Shown: one piece after another, positions 26,614 to 34,298 of the stretch
Layout: every line of letters begins with the position of its first letter
Position numbering within the stretch: position 1 is the first letter of the stretch
Assembly (NCBI RefSeq): GCF_012932365.1
Contig: NZ_JAAIIH010000016.1
Coordinates: forward strand, 1-60,053
Length of the DNA stretch: 60,053 nt
Source of the DNA: Bifidobacterium moraviense
GTDB lineage: Bacteria; Actinomycetota; Actinomycetes; Actinomycetales; Bifidobacteriaceae
Direction: 5' to 3'
Translations under genes and position numbers: made by a program
Notes under the pieces: generated by a model
What the model was told of the DNA's origin: nothing
What the model saw: only the letters and a program-made list of their open reading frames with translations
Databases searched by the model: none

Positions 26614-27083
26614 GTCATCCTGAGCGAAGCCCGAAGGGCGAAGTCGAAGGATCCTTGACCCAAACCACCACAGGCAAAGCCAAGGATCCTTCGACTCCGG
26701 CTCCGCCTCCGCTCAGGATGACCGAGGGAACAGCACGAAGTCCACTCAGCCGACAATGATGAAGCCCGAAGGGACTGACCTTCTCACCGCCCCGGTCGGA
26801 GCCCGACATCCCCGCCGACCCGGACGGAACCAACTTCCCCGTCATCCTGAGCGAAGCCCGACAGAACCGACCTCCCCTGTCATCCTGAGCGAAGCCCGAA
26901 GGGCGAAGTCGAAGGATCCCTGACCCAAACCACCACAGACAAAGCCAAGGATCCTTCGACTCCGGCTCCGCCTCCGCTCAGGATGACAGGAAAGCGGGTC
27001 TCCGCTCAGGATGACAGGAAAGCGGGCCTCCGCTCAGGATGACGGGAGAGCGGGTCTCCGCTCAGGATGGCCGAGAAGGCGCG
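26614..27083. repeat. Inverted-repeat copies and 28-bp tandem array between lysA and hom
   Basis: Two 109-bp inverted repeats (26614-26722 and 26879-26987) begin GTCATCCTGAGCGAAG and end CCGCTCAGGATGAC, with complementary GAAGTCGAAGGATCC and AAGGATCCTTCGACT inside. A lone left-arm fragment starts at 26841. A 28-bp unit beginning CTCCGCTCAGGAT then repeats at 26972, 27000, 27028 and 27056. The whole 26479-27097 gap has no convincing gene. The CCTGAGCGAAG core resembles repeats known from many bacterial genomes. Confidence 0.9.
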
Positions 27084-27097
27084 GGGCGGGACGGGGA

Positions 27098-28771
27098 TCA
27101 GTCGCTCACGTCGAGGGCGAGCAGGTCGTCGATCGTCTGGCGGCGGATCATCACGTGCGCGCCCGCTTCGGACACACCTACCACCGCCGGGATGAGCGCC
27201 TGGTTGTAGTTGCTGGCCATCGTGCGCCCGTACGCGCCGGTCACCGGCACGGCGAGCACGTCGCCGCGGCGGATGTCGTCGGGCAGCTGCACGTTGCGCA
27301 CCACGATGTCGCCGGATTCGCAGTGCATGCCGCACACGCGCGAGAGCATGGTGCGCTCCGAGCCGCGGCGGTTGGCCAGCAGCGCCGTGTAGTCGGCGCC
27401 GTACAGGGCGGGACGGATGTTGTCGGACATGCCGCCGTCCACGGAGACGTACGTGCGCGTGGTGCCGTCCGCCAGATGCACGGGCTTGACCGTGCCCACG
27501 CGGTACAGCGTCACGCCGGCGGGGGCCACGATCCAGCGTCCCGGCTCGAAGCTGACGGCCGGATCCGGCATGCCCAGCGCGCGGTTGACGTCGTGCACGG
27601 CGGCGGCGAGGCGGCCGAGCTCCGCGTCGATGTCCATCGAGTCCTCGCCGGGGACGTAGGCCACGGAGTAGCCGCCGCCCAGATCGACCTCGGGGACGGT
27701 GATCGCGTCCGTGGCGTAGAAGGTCTTGCGCAGCAGCATCATGCGCTTGGCGGCCTGGATGAACGCGTCGGCGTCGTGGATGTTGGAGCCGATGTGCGAG
27801 TGGATGCCCACGAGTTCCAGATCCTCGTGGCGCGCGGCGATGTCCTTGAGCACGGCGAGCGCGGGGCCGTCCGCCACGGCGGTCATGGCCTCGGCAAGCG
27901 CGCGGTCGGTGGGGCCGACCTCCTCGTGGCTCAGGTCGTAGGGGTAGCGCACGTCGTAGCGCAGTTCGCGGCCTTCGCCCAGATGGTCGCCGGGGCGCGT
28001 CTTCTCGGCGTCGGCGGTGTCGGTGGCGTTGGCGGCATCGGCACGGCGCTCGGCCATGCGCGCGTTCGATGCGGCGGGCGTCACGTCGTCCAGATGGTCG
28101 AGCACGCCGAACACGGCGGCGTCGGTGCCGGCGGGGACGAGCGGCACGCCGAACTTCTGGTCCTCGTGCGCGGTGGAGATGTATTCGTGGCCGCCCGCGT
28201 GGATGCCGGCGGTGACGCGCAGCATGACGCGCGCCCTCTTGCCGAGCCTGTGCGCGATGGCGGCGATGCGGGCCGGCTCGTCCGGCTCGTCCACCACGAT
28301 CTTCGCGAAGCCCTGCTCGACGGCGAGCGCGATCTCGGCGTCGGACTTGTTGTTGCCGTGCAGCACCAGTCGGCGACCGGGTACGCCGGCGGCGAGCGCG
28401 ATGCGCATCTCGCCCATCGTGCAGGTGTCCACGTACATGCCGGATTCGGTGACGATGCGCACGATCTCCTTGGACAGGAACGCCTTGCCCGCGAAGCTCA
28501 CGTGCGTGGTGGAGTTGCTGAACGCCTGCGCGGCGGCGCGCACGAAATGGCGGGCGCGGTCACGCACCTCGTCGGTGTCGATGAGGTAGAGCGGCGAGCC
28601 GAACTCGTCGAGCAGTCCGGCCGCGGTACGCCCGTGGAACGTGAGCTCGCCGTCGGCGTTCACCGCCGTGGCCTCGGGCCAGATCGCGCCCGGGCGCGCG
28701 CCGTTCCGCGTCGCGTTCGTGGCTTCGGCGGCTTCCGCCGTGGTCTGCGTCCGTTCCTGCTCGTCGCTCAT
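27098..28771 (-). CDS. lysA: Diaminopimelate decarboxylase
   Basis: A 557-residue PLP enzyme making L-lysine from meso-diaminopimelate. The PLP lysine is in HVSFAGKAFLSKE, the Gly-rich loop is VDLGGGYSVAYVPGED, and the second-subunit active-site segment is RVCGMHCESGDI. It is longer than the usual 420 residues: the N-terminus has about 40 extra residues, and near residue 260 there is an insertion of roughly 60 residues (EKTRPGDHLGEGRELRYDVR). GAGGAG lies upstream of the ATG at 28771; the longer frame to 28840 has no site. It sits between argS and hom, as in other bifidobacteria. Confidence 0.96.
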   Translation of the reverse strand: MSDEQERTQTTAEAAEATNATRNGARPGAIWPEATAVNADGELTFHGRTAAGLLDEFGSPLYLIDTDEVRDRARHFVRAAAQAFSNSTTHVSFAGKAFLSKEIVRIVTESGMYVDTCTMGEMRIALAAGVPGRRLVLHGNNKSDAEIALAVEQGFAKIVVDEPDEPARIAAIAHRLGKRARVMLRVTAGIHAGGHEYISTAHEDQKFGVPLVPAGTDAAVFGVLDHLDDVTPAASNARMAERRADAANATDTADAEKTRPGDHLGEGRELRYDVRYPYDLSHEEVGPTDRALAEAMTAVADGPALAVLKDIAARHEDLELVGIHSHIGSNIHDADAFIQAAKRMMLLRKTFYATDAITVPEVDLGGGYSVAYVPGEDSMDIDAELGRLAAAVHDVNRALGMPDPAVSFEPGRWIVAPAGVTLYRVGTVKPVHLADGTTRTYVSVDGGMSDNIRPALYGADYTALLANRRGSERTMLSRVCGMHCESGDIVVRNVQLPDDIRRGDVLAVPVTGAYGRTMASNYNQALIPAVVGVSEAGAHVMIRRQTIDDLLALDVSD

Positions 28772-28879
28772 GACAATCACTCCTCGTCGTCTGCCGCGCC
28801 GCGCGCGGGTCTCGTCATGACCAGCGTACGCGACCGGCACGCGCGAGGAGCGCGATGTCCACCAATGCGCGATGCGTCG

Positions 28880-29041
28880 CTACTGCGCGACGGCGGGCTT
28901 GGGAGCGCCCGCGCTGCGCGTCTGCGTCTCCGCAAGACGCACCTGACCGTAGATCAGGGCACGCGTGAAATGCATCGCGCACAGTCCCTGTGATTCCGCC
29001 GGTGCCTCGCACCCTATGACTCTGCAGCTGTGCTCCGTCAT
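28880..29041 (-). CDS. Small Cys/His protein, possible zinc-binding
   Basis: A 53-residue protein starting MTEHSCRVIGCEAPAESQGL. The pattern Cys-x4-Cys, then Cys-x2-His (LCAMHF), is a plausible zinc site; the rest is a short helix and a polar tail. AAAGGGG lies before the ATG. It lies between argS and lysA on the same strand. I do not recognise the family. Similar small Cys-x4-Cys proteins occur in actinobacteria and phages as putative nucleic-acid-binding factors. Codon use and the ribosome binding site favour a real gene. Confidence 0.55.
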   Translation of the reverse strand: MTEHSCRVIGCEAPAESQGLCAMHFTRALIYGQVRLAETQTRSAGAPKPAVAQ

Positions 29042-29167
29042 CGTGAGCCCCTTTCCTCTCATACGTCTCGAGAGGACCATCGAAGTCTCGTCGTCACGAC
29101 TTCGGTCGCCCCTTCACTTCACGAACGTAGCCGTCTCACATGTTGGCCGCAAGAGTACATAAACGCT

Positions 29168-29179
29168 GTTAACGTTAAC
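29168..29179. promoter_or_regulatory. Perfect 12-bp palindrome GTTAACGTTAAC
   Basis: An AT-rich dyad in a GC-rich gap, about 130 nt upstream of the small Cys/His gene. It could be an operator for that gene. No adjacent regulator is known. Confidence 0.35.
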
Positions 29180-29316
29180 GTCTGGGATGTGATCGCTCAC
29201 TGTGACGAATCTCACAATGCGATCGATTGCATTGCTTACGGACATGCGATAAACGCATCGGCGCCGCATGCCCGGCCGCGCACGCGCACGCGCAACCGCA
29301 TGTGCAACGCACACGC

Positions 29317-29350
29317 AAAAGGGCGAGGAACCCCAAAGGATTCCTCGCCC
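29317..29350 (-). terminator. Rho-independent terminator downstream of argS
   Basis: A 10-bp stem (29321-29330 with 29341-29350) is followed on the minus strand by TTTT. It lies about 140 nt past the argS stop, beyond repeat element D. Confidence 0.85.
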
Positions 29351-29364
29351 GATACGATGCACGG

Positions 29365-29502
29365 CACCGCGACGATTCCGCAGGAATCGTCACATCTTCT
29401 CGGGACGGGAAGTCCGGTGGACTCCCCGTAGCCGGCGCGACACCACGGAGCGCCGCGCACAACACCGCGACGATTCCGCAGGAATCGTCACATCTTCTCG
29501 GG
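29365..29502 (-). repeat. Double-hairpin element D between 40-bp direct repeats of the argS 3' end
   Basis: Identical 40-bp copies occupy 29365-29404 and 29463-29502. The second contains the last argS codons, the stop and the hairpin GACGATTCC-GCA-GGAATCGTC. Between them, 58 bp hold two hairpins (29406-29428 and 29434-29454) of the same family as elements A, B and C. Confidence 0.85.
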
Positions 29503-31323
29503 CGCCCCCACGCCGAGCAGATCGAGGCCGGCGGCGATCACCGTGCGCACGGCGCCGTTGAGGCGCAGTCGCGCGGCGGCACGCTCCGCGGACGGATTCT
29601 TGGCGATCTGCAGCGCCTCGCGCTCCTCGTCGCCCAGACGGCTCTCCGGATCGGTCAGCGCCATCGGCACCACGCGCTCCACGTTGTACCACTTGTGGTA
29701 CGCGGCGGCCAGATCCTCGAGGTAGTGGGCCACGCGGTGCGGCGCGCGCTTGTCGCCGGCCTCGCGCACCACGGCGGGCCACTGCGCGAGCGCGGCCAGC
29801 ACCTCGCCGTCGGCGGCGGTGTCCAGCAGGCTCAGGTCGGCGGCCGCGGCGTCGATGCCCGCGTCAGCGGCGTTGCGGTCCACGCTGCAGCAGCGGGCGT
29901 GCGCGTACTGCACGTAGTAGACCGGGTTGTCGTTGGTGTGGCTCGCCAGCAGGTTGAGGTCGATGTCAAGCGGCGAGTTGTAGTCGGAGCGGGCCAGCGA
30001 GTAGCGCGCGGCGTCCACACCCACGGCCTGCACGAGGTCGTCGATCGTCACCACGTTGCCGGCGCGCTTCGACATGCGCACCGCCTTGCCGTCCTTGAGC
30101 ACGTTCACGAGCTGGCCGATGAGGATCACCATGTTCTCGCCCGGCTTGTCGCCGAACGCTTCGCACATGGCCATCATGCGGCCGATGTAGCCGTGGTGGT
30201 CGGCGCCGAGCATGTAGATCGCCACGTCGGCGGGCGCGGACGGGTCGCCGTTGCGGTGGCGCTTGTTCCAGTAGTACGCGATGTCCGCGGCGAAGTACGC
30301 GAACTCGCCGTTGGACTTGATGATCACGCGGTCCTTGTCGTCGCCGTGTTTGGTCGACTCGAACCAGGTGGCGCCGTCCTTCTCGTAGATGTCGCCGCGC
30401 TCGCGCAGTTCGGCGATGGCGCGGTCCACCTCGCCGTCCCGGTACAGGTTGTTCTCGTGGAACCACACGTCGAAGTGGACGCGGAAGTCGCGCATCGACT
30501 GCTGGATCTCGTCGAACATCATCGGCACGGCGCGCCTGCGGAACTCCTCGCGCAGCGCGGAATCGGACTCGCCCACGGGCTCGCCGTCGGCGTTGAGCCC
30601 CTGGTCCTCGTGGTCCAGGGACGTGAGGTCCACGCCGTCGGCGGCGGCCTCGTCCTGCACGCGGCGGGCGATCTCGTCGATGTAGGCGCCCTTGTAGCCG
30701 TCGAACGGGGTCTCGGTCTGGTATCCCTTGTCGCCGAGGTCGTTGGCGCGCGCCCACGCGGCCACGAGCGACTTGGCGAAGCGGTTGATCTGCTCGCCGT
30801 GGTCGTTGAAGTAGTACTCGCGCACCACCTTGGCGCCGTTGGCCTCCAGGACGCGGGCCATGGCGTCGCCCACCGCGGCCCAGCGGGTGCCGCCGATGTG
30901 GATGGGACCGGTGGGGTTGGCGGAGACGAACTCGAGGTTGAGCGTCTCGCCGCCCAGATGGTCGTTGCGGCCGAACGCGGCGCCCTGTTCGAGCACGGCG
31001 TCGACGATGGCGGCCGCGGATGCGGAGTCGAGCGTCACGTTGATGAAGCCGGGGCCGGCCACCTCCACGGACTTGATGCCGGGGGCGGCGGCGAGCGCGG
31101 CGGCGAAGAGCTCGGCCAGGTCGCGCGGCTTCATGCCGGCCTTCTTGGCCAGCTGCATGGCGGCGTTGGACGCCCAGTCACCGTGCGCGCGATCCTTGGG
31201 ACGCATCACGGCGAACTTGGCGGTGGGGGGAATCAGGTCTTCGGTGAGCTGGCCGGCCTTGCCTGCGGCCACCAGCTCATGCGCGATCTTCTCGATCAGT
31301 TCACTCAGGGCTTCAGGACTCAT
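29488..31323 (-). CDS. argS: Arginyl-tRNA synthetase
   Basis: A 611-residue class I synthetase charging tRNA-Arg. The HIGH-like motif is in [20 protein letters not shown] and the KMSKS-like motif is [16 protein letters not shown]. The N-terminal Add-1 domain (about 1-110) and C-terminal helical anticodon-binding domain with DALR signature are present. The ATG at 31323 follows GGGGAG; the frame to 31392 is unlikely. It leads the argS, small protein, lysA, hom, thrB strand run. A tRNA-Arg gene lies 0.9 kb upstream. The 3' terminal codons are duplicated beyond the stop. Confidence 0.97.
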   Translation of the reverse strand: MSPEALSELIEKIAHELVAAGKAGQLTEDLIPPTAKFAVMRPKDRAHGDWASNAAMQLAKKAGMKPRDLAELFAAALAAAPGIKSVEVAGPGFINVTLDSASAAAIVDAVLEQGAAFGRNDHLGGETLNLEFVSANPTGPIHIGGTRWAAVGDAMARVLEANGAKVVREYYFNDHGEQINRFAKSLVAAWARANDLGDKGYQTETPFDGYKGAYIDEIARRVQDEAAADGVDLTSLDHEDQGLNADGEPVGESDSALREEFRRRAVPMMFDEIQQSMRDFRVHFDVWFHENNLYRDGEVDRAIAELRERGDIYEKDGATWFESTKHGDDKDRVIIKSNGEFAYFAADIAYYWNKRHRNGDPSAPADVAIYMLGADHHGYIGRMMAMCEAFGDKPGENMVILIGQLVNVLKDGKAVRMSKRAGNVVTIDDLVQAVGVDAARYSLARSDYNSPLDIDLNLLASHTNDNPVYYVQYAHARCCSVDRNAADAGIDAAAADLSLLDTAADGEVLAALAQWPAVVREAGDKRAPHRVAHYLEDLAAAYHKWYNVERVVPMALTDPESRLGDEEREALQIAKNPSAERAAARLRLNGAVRTVIAAGLDLLGVGAPEKM

Positions 31324-31437
31324 TCTCCCCAGTCTAACGGGCGCGTTGACAGTCGGCGGGAGCGGACGATTCCGGAGCGGCCGTCGGCGCACGCGGATGA
31401 CGGGTCACGGTCCCCGACCACCCGACGACGGTCCATA

Positions 31438-31534
31438 CATACGATTTCACCGGCGAGGCGGACCTCGGCCGGTGAAATCGTATGCGCCCGTACGGTTCCA
31501 CCGTCCGAGCGAGTCCACGGCGGTGAAATCGTAC
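31438..31534. repeat. Two hairpins of one family between argS and ridA
   Basis: First hairpin: 17-bp arms at 31438-31454 and 31468-31484 (core ACGATTTCACCGG), with a further GAGG/CCTC pair in the loop. Second hairpin: arms at 31490-31503 and 31521-31534 with two mismatches to the same core. The units are 50 bp apart. Confidence 0.85.
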
Positions 31535-31587
31535 GAACGACGGACAACGGGCGTGCAGACGGACGATCGGAAGACCGGAACCGCGCG

Positions 31588-31977
31588 TCAGACCGCGGCG
31601 ATCGCGTCGATCTCCACGAGCGCGCCCTTGGGGATCATGTTGTTGCCGAACGCCACGCGCGCCGGCTTCACGGAACCGATGAACACCTCGGCGTAGCGGG
31701 CGTCCACCTCCTTGAAGTCCTCCACGTTCCTCAGGTAGATGGTGGCGCGCACCACGTGCTCGATGCCGGTGCCCGCGGCATCGAGGATGCACTTGATGTT
31801 CTTCAGCGCCTGCGCGGCCTGCTCGCCCGCGGTCTCGCCGGCCAGCTCGCCGGTGGCCGGATCGATGCCCAGCTGGCCGGAGACGAACACGAACCCGTTG
31901 GCCTTCACGGCCTGGCTGTAGGCGCCCAGCGCCGCCGGTGCGTACGACGTGGCGACCTCTTCCATCTTCTCGCTCAT
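31588..31977 (-). CDS. ridA: RidA-family enamine/imine deaminase
   Basis: A 129-residue cytosolic protein that hydrolyses reactive enamines and imines released by PLP enzymes such as threonine dehydratase. It shows the family pattern GAYSQAVKANGFVFVSGQLG and the C-terminal KPARVAFGNNMIPKGALVEI, whose Arg binds the substrate carboxylate. The ATG at 31977 follows GGGAG. Upstream in-frame ATGs extend it to 137 residues without better support. It is upstream of argS on the same strand, separated by the hairpin pair. Confidence 0.93.
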   Translation of the reverse strand: MSEKMEEVATSYAPAALGAYSQAVKANGFVFVSGQLGIDPATGELAGETAGEQAAQALKNIKCILDAAGTGIEHVVRATIYLRNVEDFKEVDARYAEVFIGSVKPARVAFGNNMIPKGALVEIDAIAAV

Positions 31978-32221
31978 GTGTGCTCCCATCTGTCGACTCA
32001 TGATCGGTGACGCCCACCACGACGGTGCGGCGATTGCGTCACAGTGTAGGCGTCGCGTCCCTCCGTCCGCGCGCGGCGTCTCGCATCATGCAGCGCCACG
32101 CAGCATGTGGGACGCCGGAACGACGACGCGCCCAGAGCCTCCCATGGCCCCGAAGCGATGTGTCCGATGCATGCCCGACTATGTACCCGATGTGTACCCG
32201 ATTTCCGCCCCCGGATATGAG

Positions 32222-32250
32222 AAAAGGCGGAAAACCATTGGAATTCCGCC
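32222..32250 (-). terminator. Terminator of the tRNA-Arg gene
   Basis: On the minus strand a hairpin (GGCGGAA with TTCCGCC) is followed by TTTTC. It lies 8 nt past the tRNA 3' end. Confidence 0.85.
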
Positions 32251-32257
32251 ATTTCTG

Positions 32258-32330
32258 TGGGCTCGAAGGGGTTCGAACCCTCGACCTTCTGTTCCGGAGA
32301 CAGACGCTCTATCCACTGAGCTACGAACCC
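32258..32330 (-). tRNA. tRNA-Arg, anticodon CCG
   Basis: A 73-nt cloverleaf. The acceptor stem pairs GGGTTCG with CGAGCCC, the T loop is TTCGAAC, and the anticodon loop CTCCGGA gives anticodon CCG, reading CGG arginine codons. The 3' CCA is not encoded. Confidence 0.97.
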
Positions 32331-32363
32331 GGCGCGCGGCGACGATCGCCACGCAACTGCTCT

Positions 32364-32392
32364 ATCGTACGGCAAGGCGCGCGCATCGGCAA
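32364..32392 (-). promoter_or_regulatory. Promoter of tRNA-Arg
   Basis: On the minus strand TTGCCG (32387-32392) and TACGAT (32364-32369) are 17 nt apart, about 35 nt before the tRNA 5' end. Confidence 0.65.
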
Positions 32393-32530
32393 CCGGAACG
32401 GCCGCGGCGCGGGCGCGGGCGGAACGGACGCGGCACAGGCTCGGAACGGACGCGGCATGGACGATCATCGCGCCTCGTCCGTCGCGCGGAGGCACTGCCG
32501 CGTCGACGTTCCGGTCCGTACAATGGGGCT

Positions 32531-33151
32531 ATGCGAGACGATTTCGAGTACGAGCGCCGCTTCTTCTGCCACGAACTGCCGGAGGAGCTGGACGACGGCT
32601 CCGCGCCGATCCTCATCGTGCAGAGCTACTACGTGCATCAGGACAACTACGCGTTGCGCGTGCGCCTGCAGACCACGCGGATCCGCGAGGCGATGACGCC
32701 GGGCACCGATCCGCTCGCCGTGCTCAGGGACAACCGCAGCGCCTTCGCGCAGGCGTTCGTGACCGTCAAGGGGCCGTCCGTGGGCGGCACGCGCTACGAG
32801 GCCGAGCGCGACATCGACCCGGACATCGCGGCGGAGCTGGTGATGCGCGGCGGGGCGCCGATCATCAAGAACCGCTACAGCGCCTGGATCGGCGAGGACG
32901 GCTGGAACATCGACGTGTTCGGCGGACGCAACGCCCCGCTCGTGGTGGCCGAGGCCGAGCGCAGCGGCCCGGTGACGAACCTCGTCATCCCGCGGTTCTG
33001 CGTCAGCGAGATCACCGACGACGCGCGCTTCTCCAACGACGGCCTCGCCTCGCGCCCCTATGCCGACTGGGCCGCGGACTACGCGCGGGAGCTGGACGAC
33101 CACGGGCCGCGCATGCTCACGTTCTTCGGCAAGGACCGCCGCGAGGAGTAG
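32531..33151 (+). CDS. CYTH domain protein (putative triphosphatase)
   Basis: A 206-residue protein beginning MRDDFEYERRFFCHELPEEL. The ExExR-like start (EYERRF), ALRVRLQTTRI, FVTVKGPSVGGTRYEAERD and the IDVFGG and LVVAEAE strands are the alternating charged beta-strands of the CYTH triphosphate tunnel. Members cleave inorganic tripolyphosphate or thiamine triphosphate. A TACAAT box only six bases before the ATG and no ribosome binding site indicate a leaderless mRNA. It converges on the thioredoxin/TPR gene. Confidence 0.85.
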   Translation: MRDDFEYERRFFCHELPEELDDGSAPILIVQSYYVHQDNYALRVRLQTTRIREAMTPGTDPLAVLRDNRSAFAQAFVTVKGPSVGGTRYEAERDIDPDIAAELVMRGGAPIIKNRYSAWIGEDGWNIDVFGGRNAPLVVAEAERSGPVTNLVIPRFCVSEITDDARFSNDGLASRPYADWAADYARELDDHGPRMLTFFGKDRREE

Positions 33152-33164
33152 CGAAGCTCGGCGG

Positions 33165-33198
33165 CTCAGTACAGCTATAGCTCAGTACGGCTCAGTAC
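33165..33198. repeat. CTCAGTAC repeat at the stop codon of the TPR gene, three copies
   Basis: The octamer is at 33165, 33181 and 33191. The last is the gene's terminal Tyr codon and stop on the minus strand. The extra copies place TGA 10 and 26 nt further on, in the other two frames. Confidence 0.75.
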
Positions 33199-34163
33199 AT
33201 CAGCATCGCGAGGCGGCGGCGCGCGCGCTTCAGACGCTCGTCGGTGGGCTCGGGGATGGCGAAGTACTCGAGCAGACGCTGGCGCACGGGTTCCAGATCG
33301 GCCTTGTGTCCCGCGGCGAGGTAGTCGAGCAGACGATCGAAGGCGTCCTGGATCTGCCCGCCGATCATGTCGACGTCCGCCACGGCGAGCTGCGCCTCCA
33401 CGTCGTCGGGAGCCGCGGCGGCCGCGGCGCGCACCTCGCGCACGTCCGCGTTCCCGGAGCGCGCCAGCAGCAGCGCCTTGGCGCGTTCGCGCGCGGCGAG
33501 CACGTCGTGCGGATCGGATTCGAGCACCTTGGCGTAGGCCGCGGCGGCGCCGGCGTAGTCGCCCTGCTGCGCGAGGGCGCGCGCCTCGAGATGCTCGGGC
33601 GGCACCTGATCGCCCTGCGCGGCCGCGGCGCCGTTCTCCCCCGAGCCGGCGGCGTCGGCGTTCGGATCGCCCTGGTACGGCGCGGTGCCGGTCACGCCGG
33701 ACTGCTGGGCCATCTGGATGATCTGCGGGATGAGCGTGTCAGTGATCTGCGTGAGCTCCTCGTCGGACGGCATGCCCTGCAGGATGGGCATCGGGCGTCC
33801 GTTGACGAGCGCGAACAGCGCGGGCGCGCCCTGCACGCGCAGCGCCTGCGCGATGGACGGATTGGAGGCGATGTCGATGCGGGACAGCTGGATCTGGCCG
33901 TTGCGCTTGTTCACCGCGTCGCCCAGCGTGCGCGCGAGCGCGAACAGGCGGTCGTCGGTGGGGATCCACAGCATGAGCAGGATCGGGAAGGTGGCCGAGG
34001 TGGCCACCATGGACTGGAACGACGCCTCGGTGGTGTCGATCACGTAGCCGCCCGCCGCGGGCGCGCCGCCGGCCTGCCCGGGATCGGACTTCACCTGATG
34101 CTGCAGCGCCTCCAGATCGACGGCGCCCGCCAGCGAAACCCCCGGCTTGAATTCCTGAGCCAT
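33192..34163 (-). CDS. Thioredoxin-like protein with TPR tail, YbbN/CnoX-like
   Basis: A 323-residue cytoplasmic protein. Residues 40-150 form a thioredoxin-like fold, but the usual Cys-x-x-Cys is absent: the site reads LMLWIPTDDRLFALA. A flexible Gly/Asn/Ala linker (about 165-195) leads to two or three TPR-like repeats (ARALAQQGDYAGAAAAYAKV and following), as in YbbN/CnoX, which protects clients and hands them to chaperones. Without the cysteines it is unlikely to be a redox enzyme. The ATG at 34163 begins MAQEFKPGVS. Confidence 0.85.
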   Translation of the reverse strand: MAQEFKPGVSLAGAVDLEALQHQVKSDPGQAGGAPAAGGYVIDTTEASFQSMVATSATFPILLMLWIPTDDRLFALARTLGDAVNKRNGQIQLSRIDIASNPSIAQALRVQGAPALFALVNGRPMPILQGMPSDEELTQITDTLIPQIIQMAQQSGVTGTAPYQGDPNADAAGSGENGAAAAQGDQVPPEHLEARALAQQGDYAGAAAAYAKVLESDPHDVLAARERAKALLLARSGNADVREVRAAAAAAPDDVEAQLAVADVDMIGGQIQDAFDRLLDYLAAGHKADLEPVRQRLLEYFAIPEPTDERLKRARRRLAMLMY

Positions 34164-34230
34164 ACTGTCACGTTCCTTCCCACGCCGCCGGCGCCACGGG
34201 GCCGACGGACCGTGCATGGGTCATACAACA

Positions 34231-34258
34231 ATGCCGGAACCATTGTAGGTTCCGGCAT
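34231..34258 (-). terminator. Terminator after the lipoprotein gene
   Basis: A perfect 11-bp stem (ATGCCGGAACC with GGTTCCGGCAT) and 6-nt loop, followed on the minus strand by TGTTGT. It lies 40 nt beyond the lipoprotein stop. Confidence 0.75.
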
Positions 34259-34298
34259 GACGTCAGCGGCCGTTCCGCTCGGGGCCGCATCCGATGCG

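Noticed and set aside
29365..29502. Prophage or integrative element attachment sites at argS
   Set aside because: The repeats are only 98 bp apart and contain no integrase or cargo, so this is not an integrated phage. A remnant cannot be excluded.
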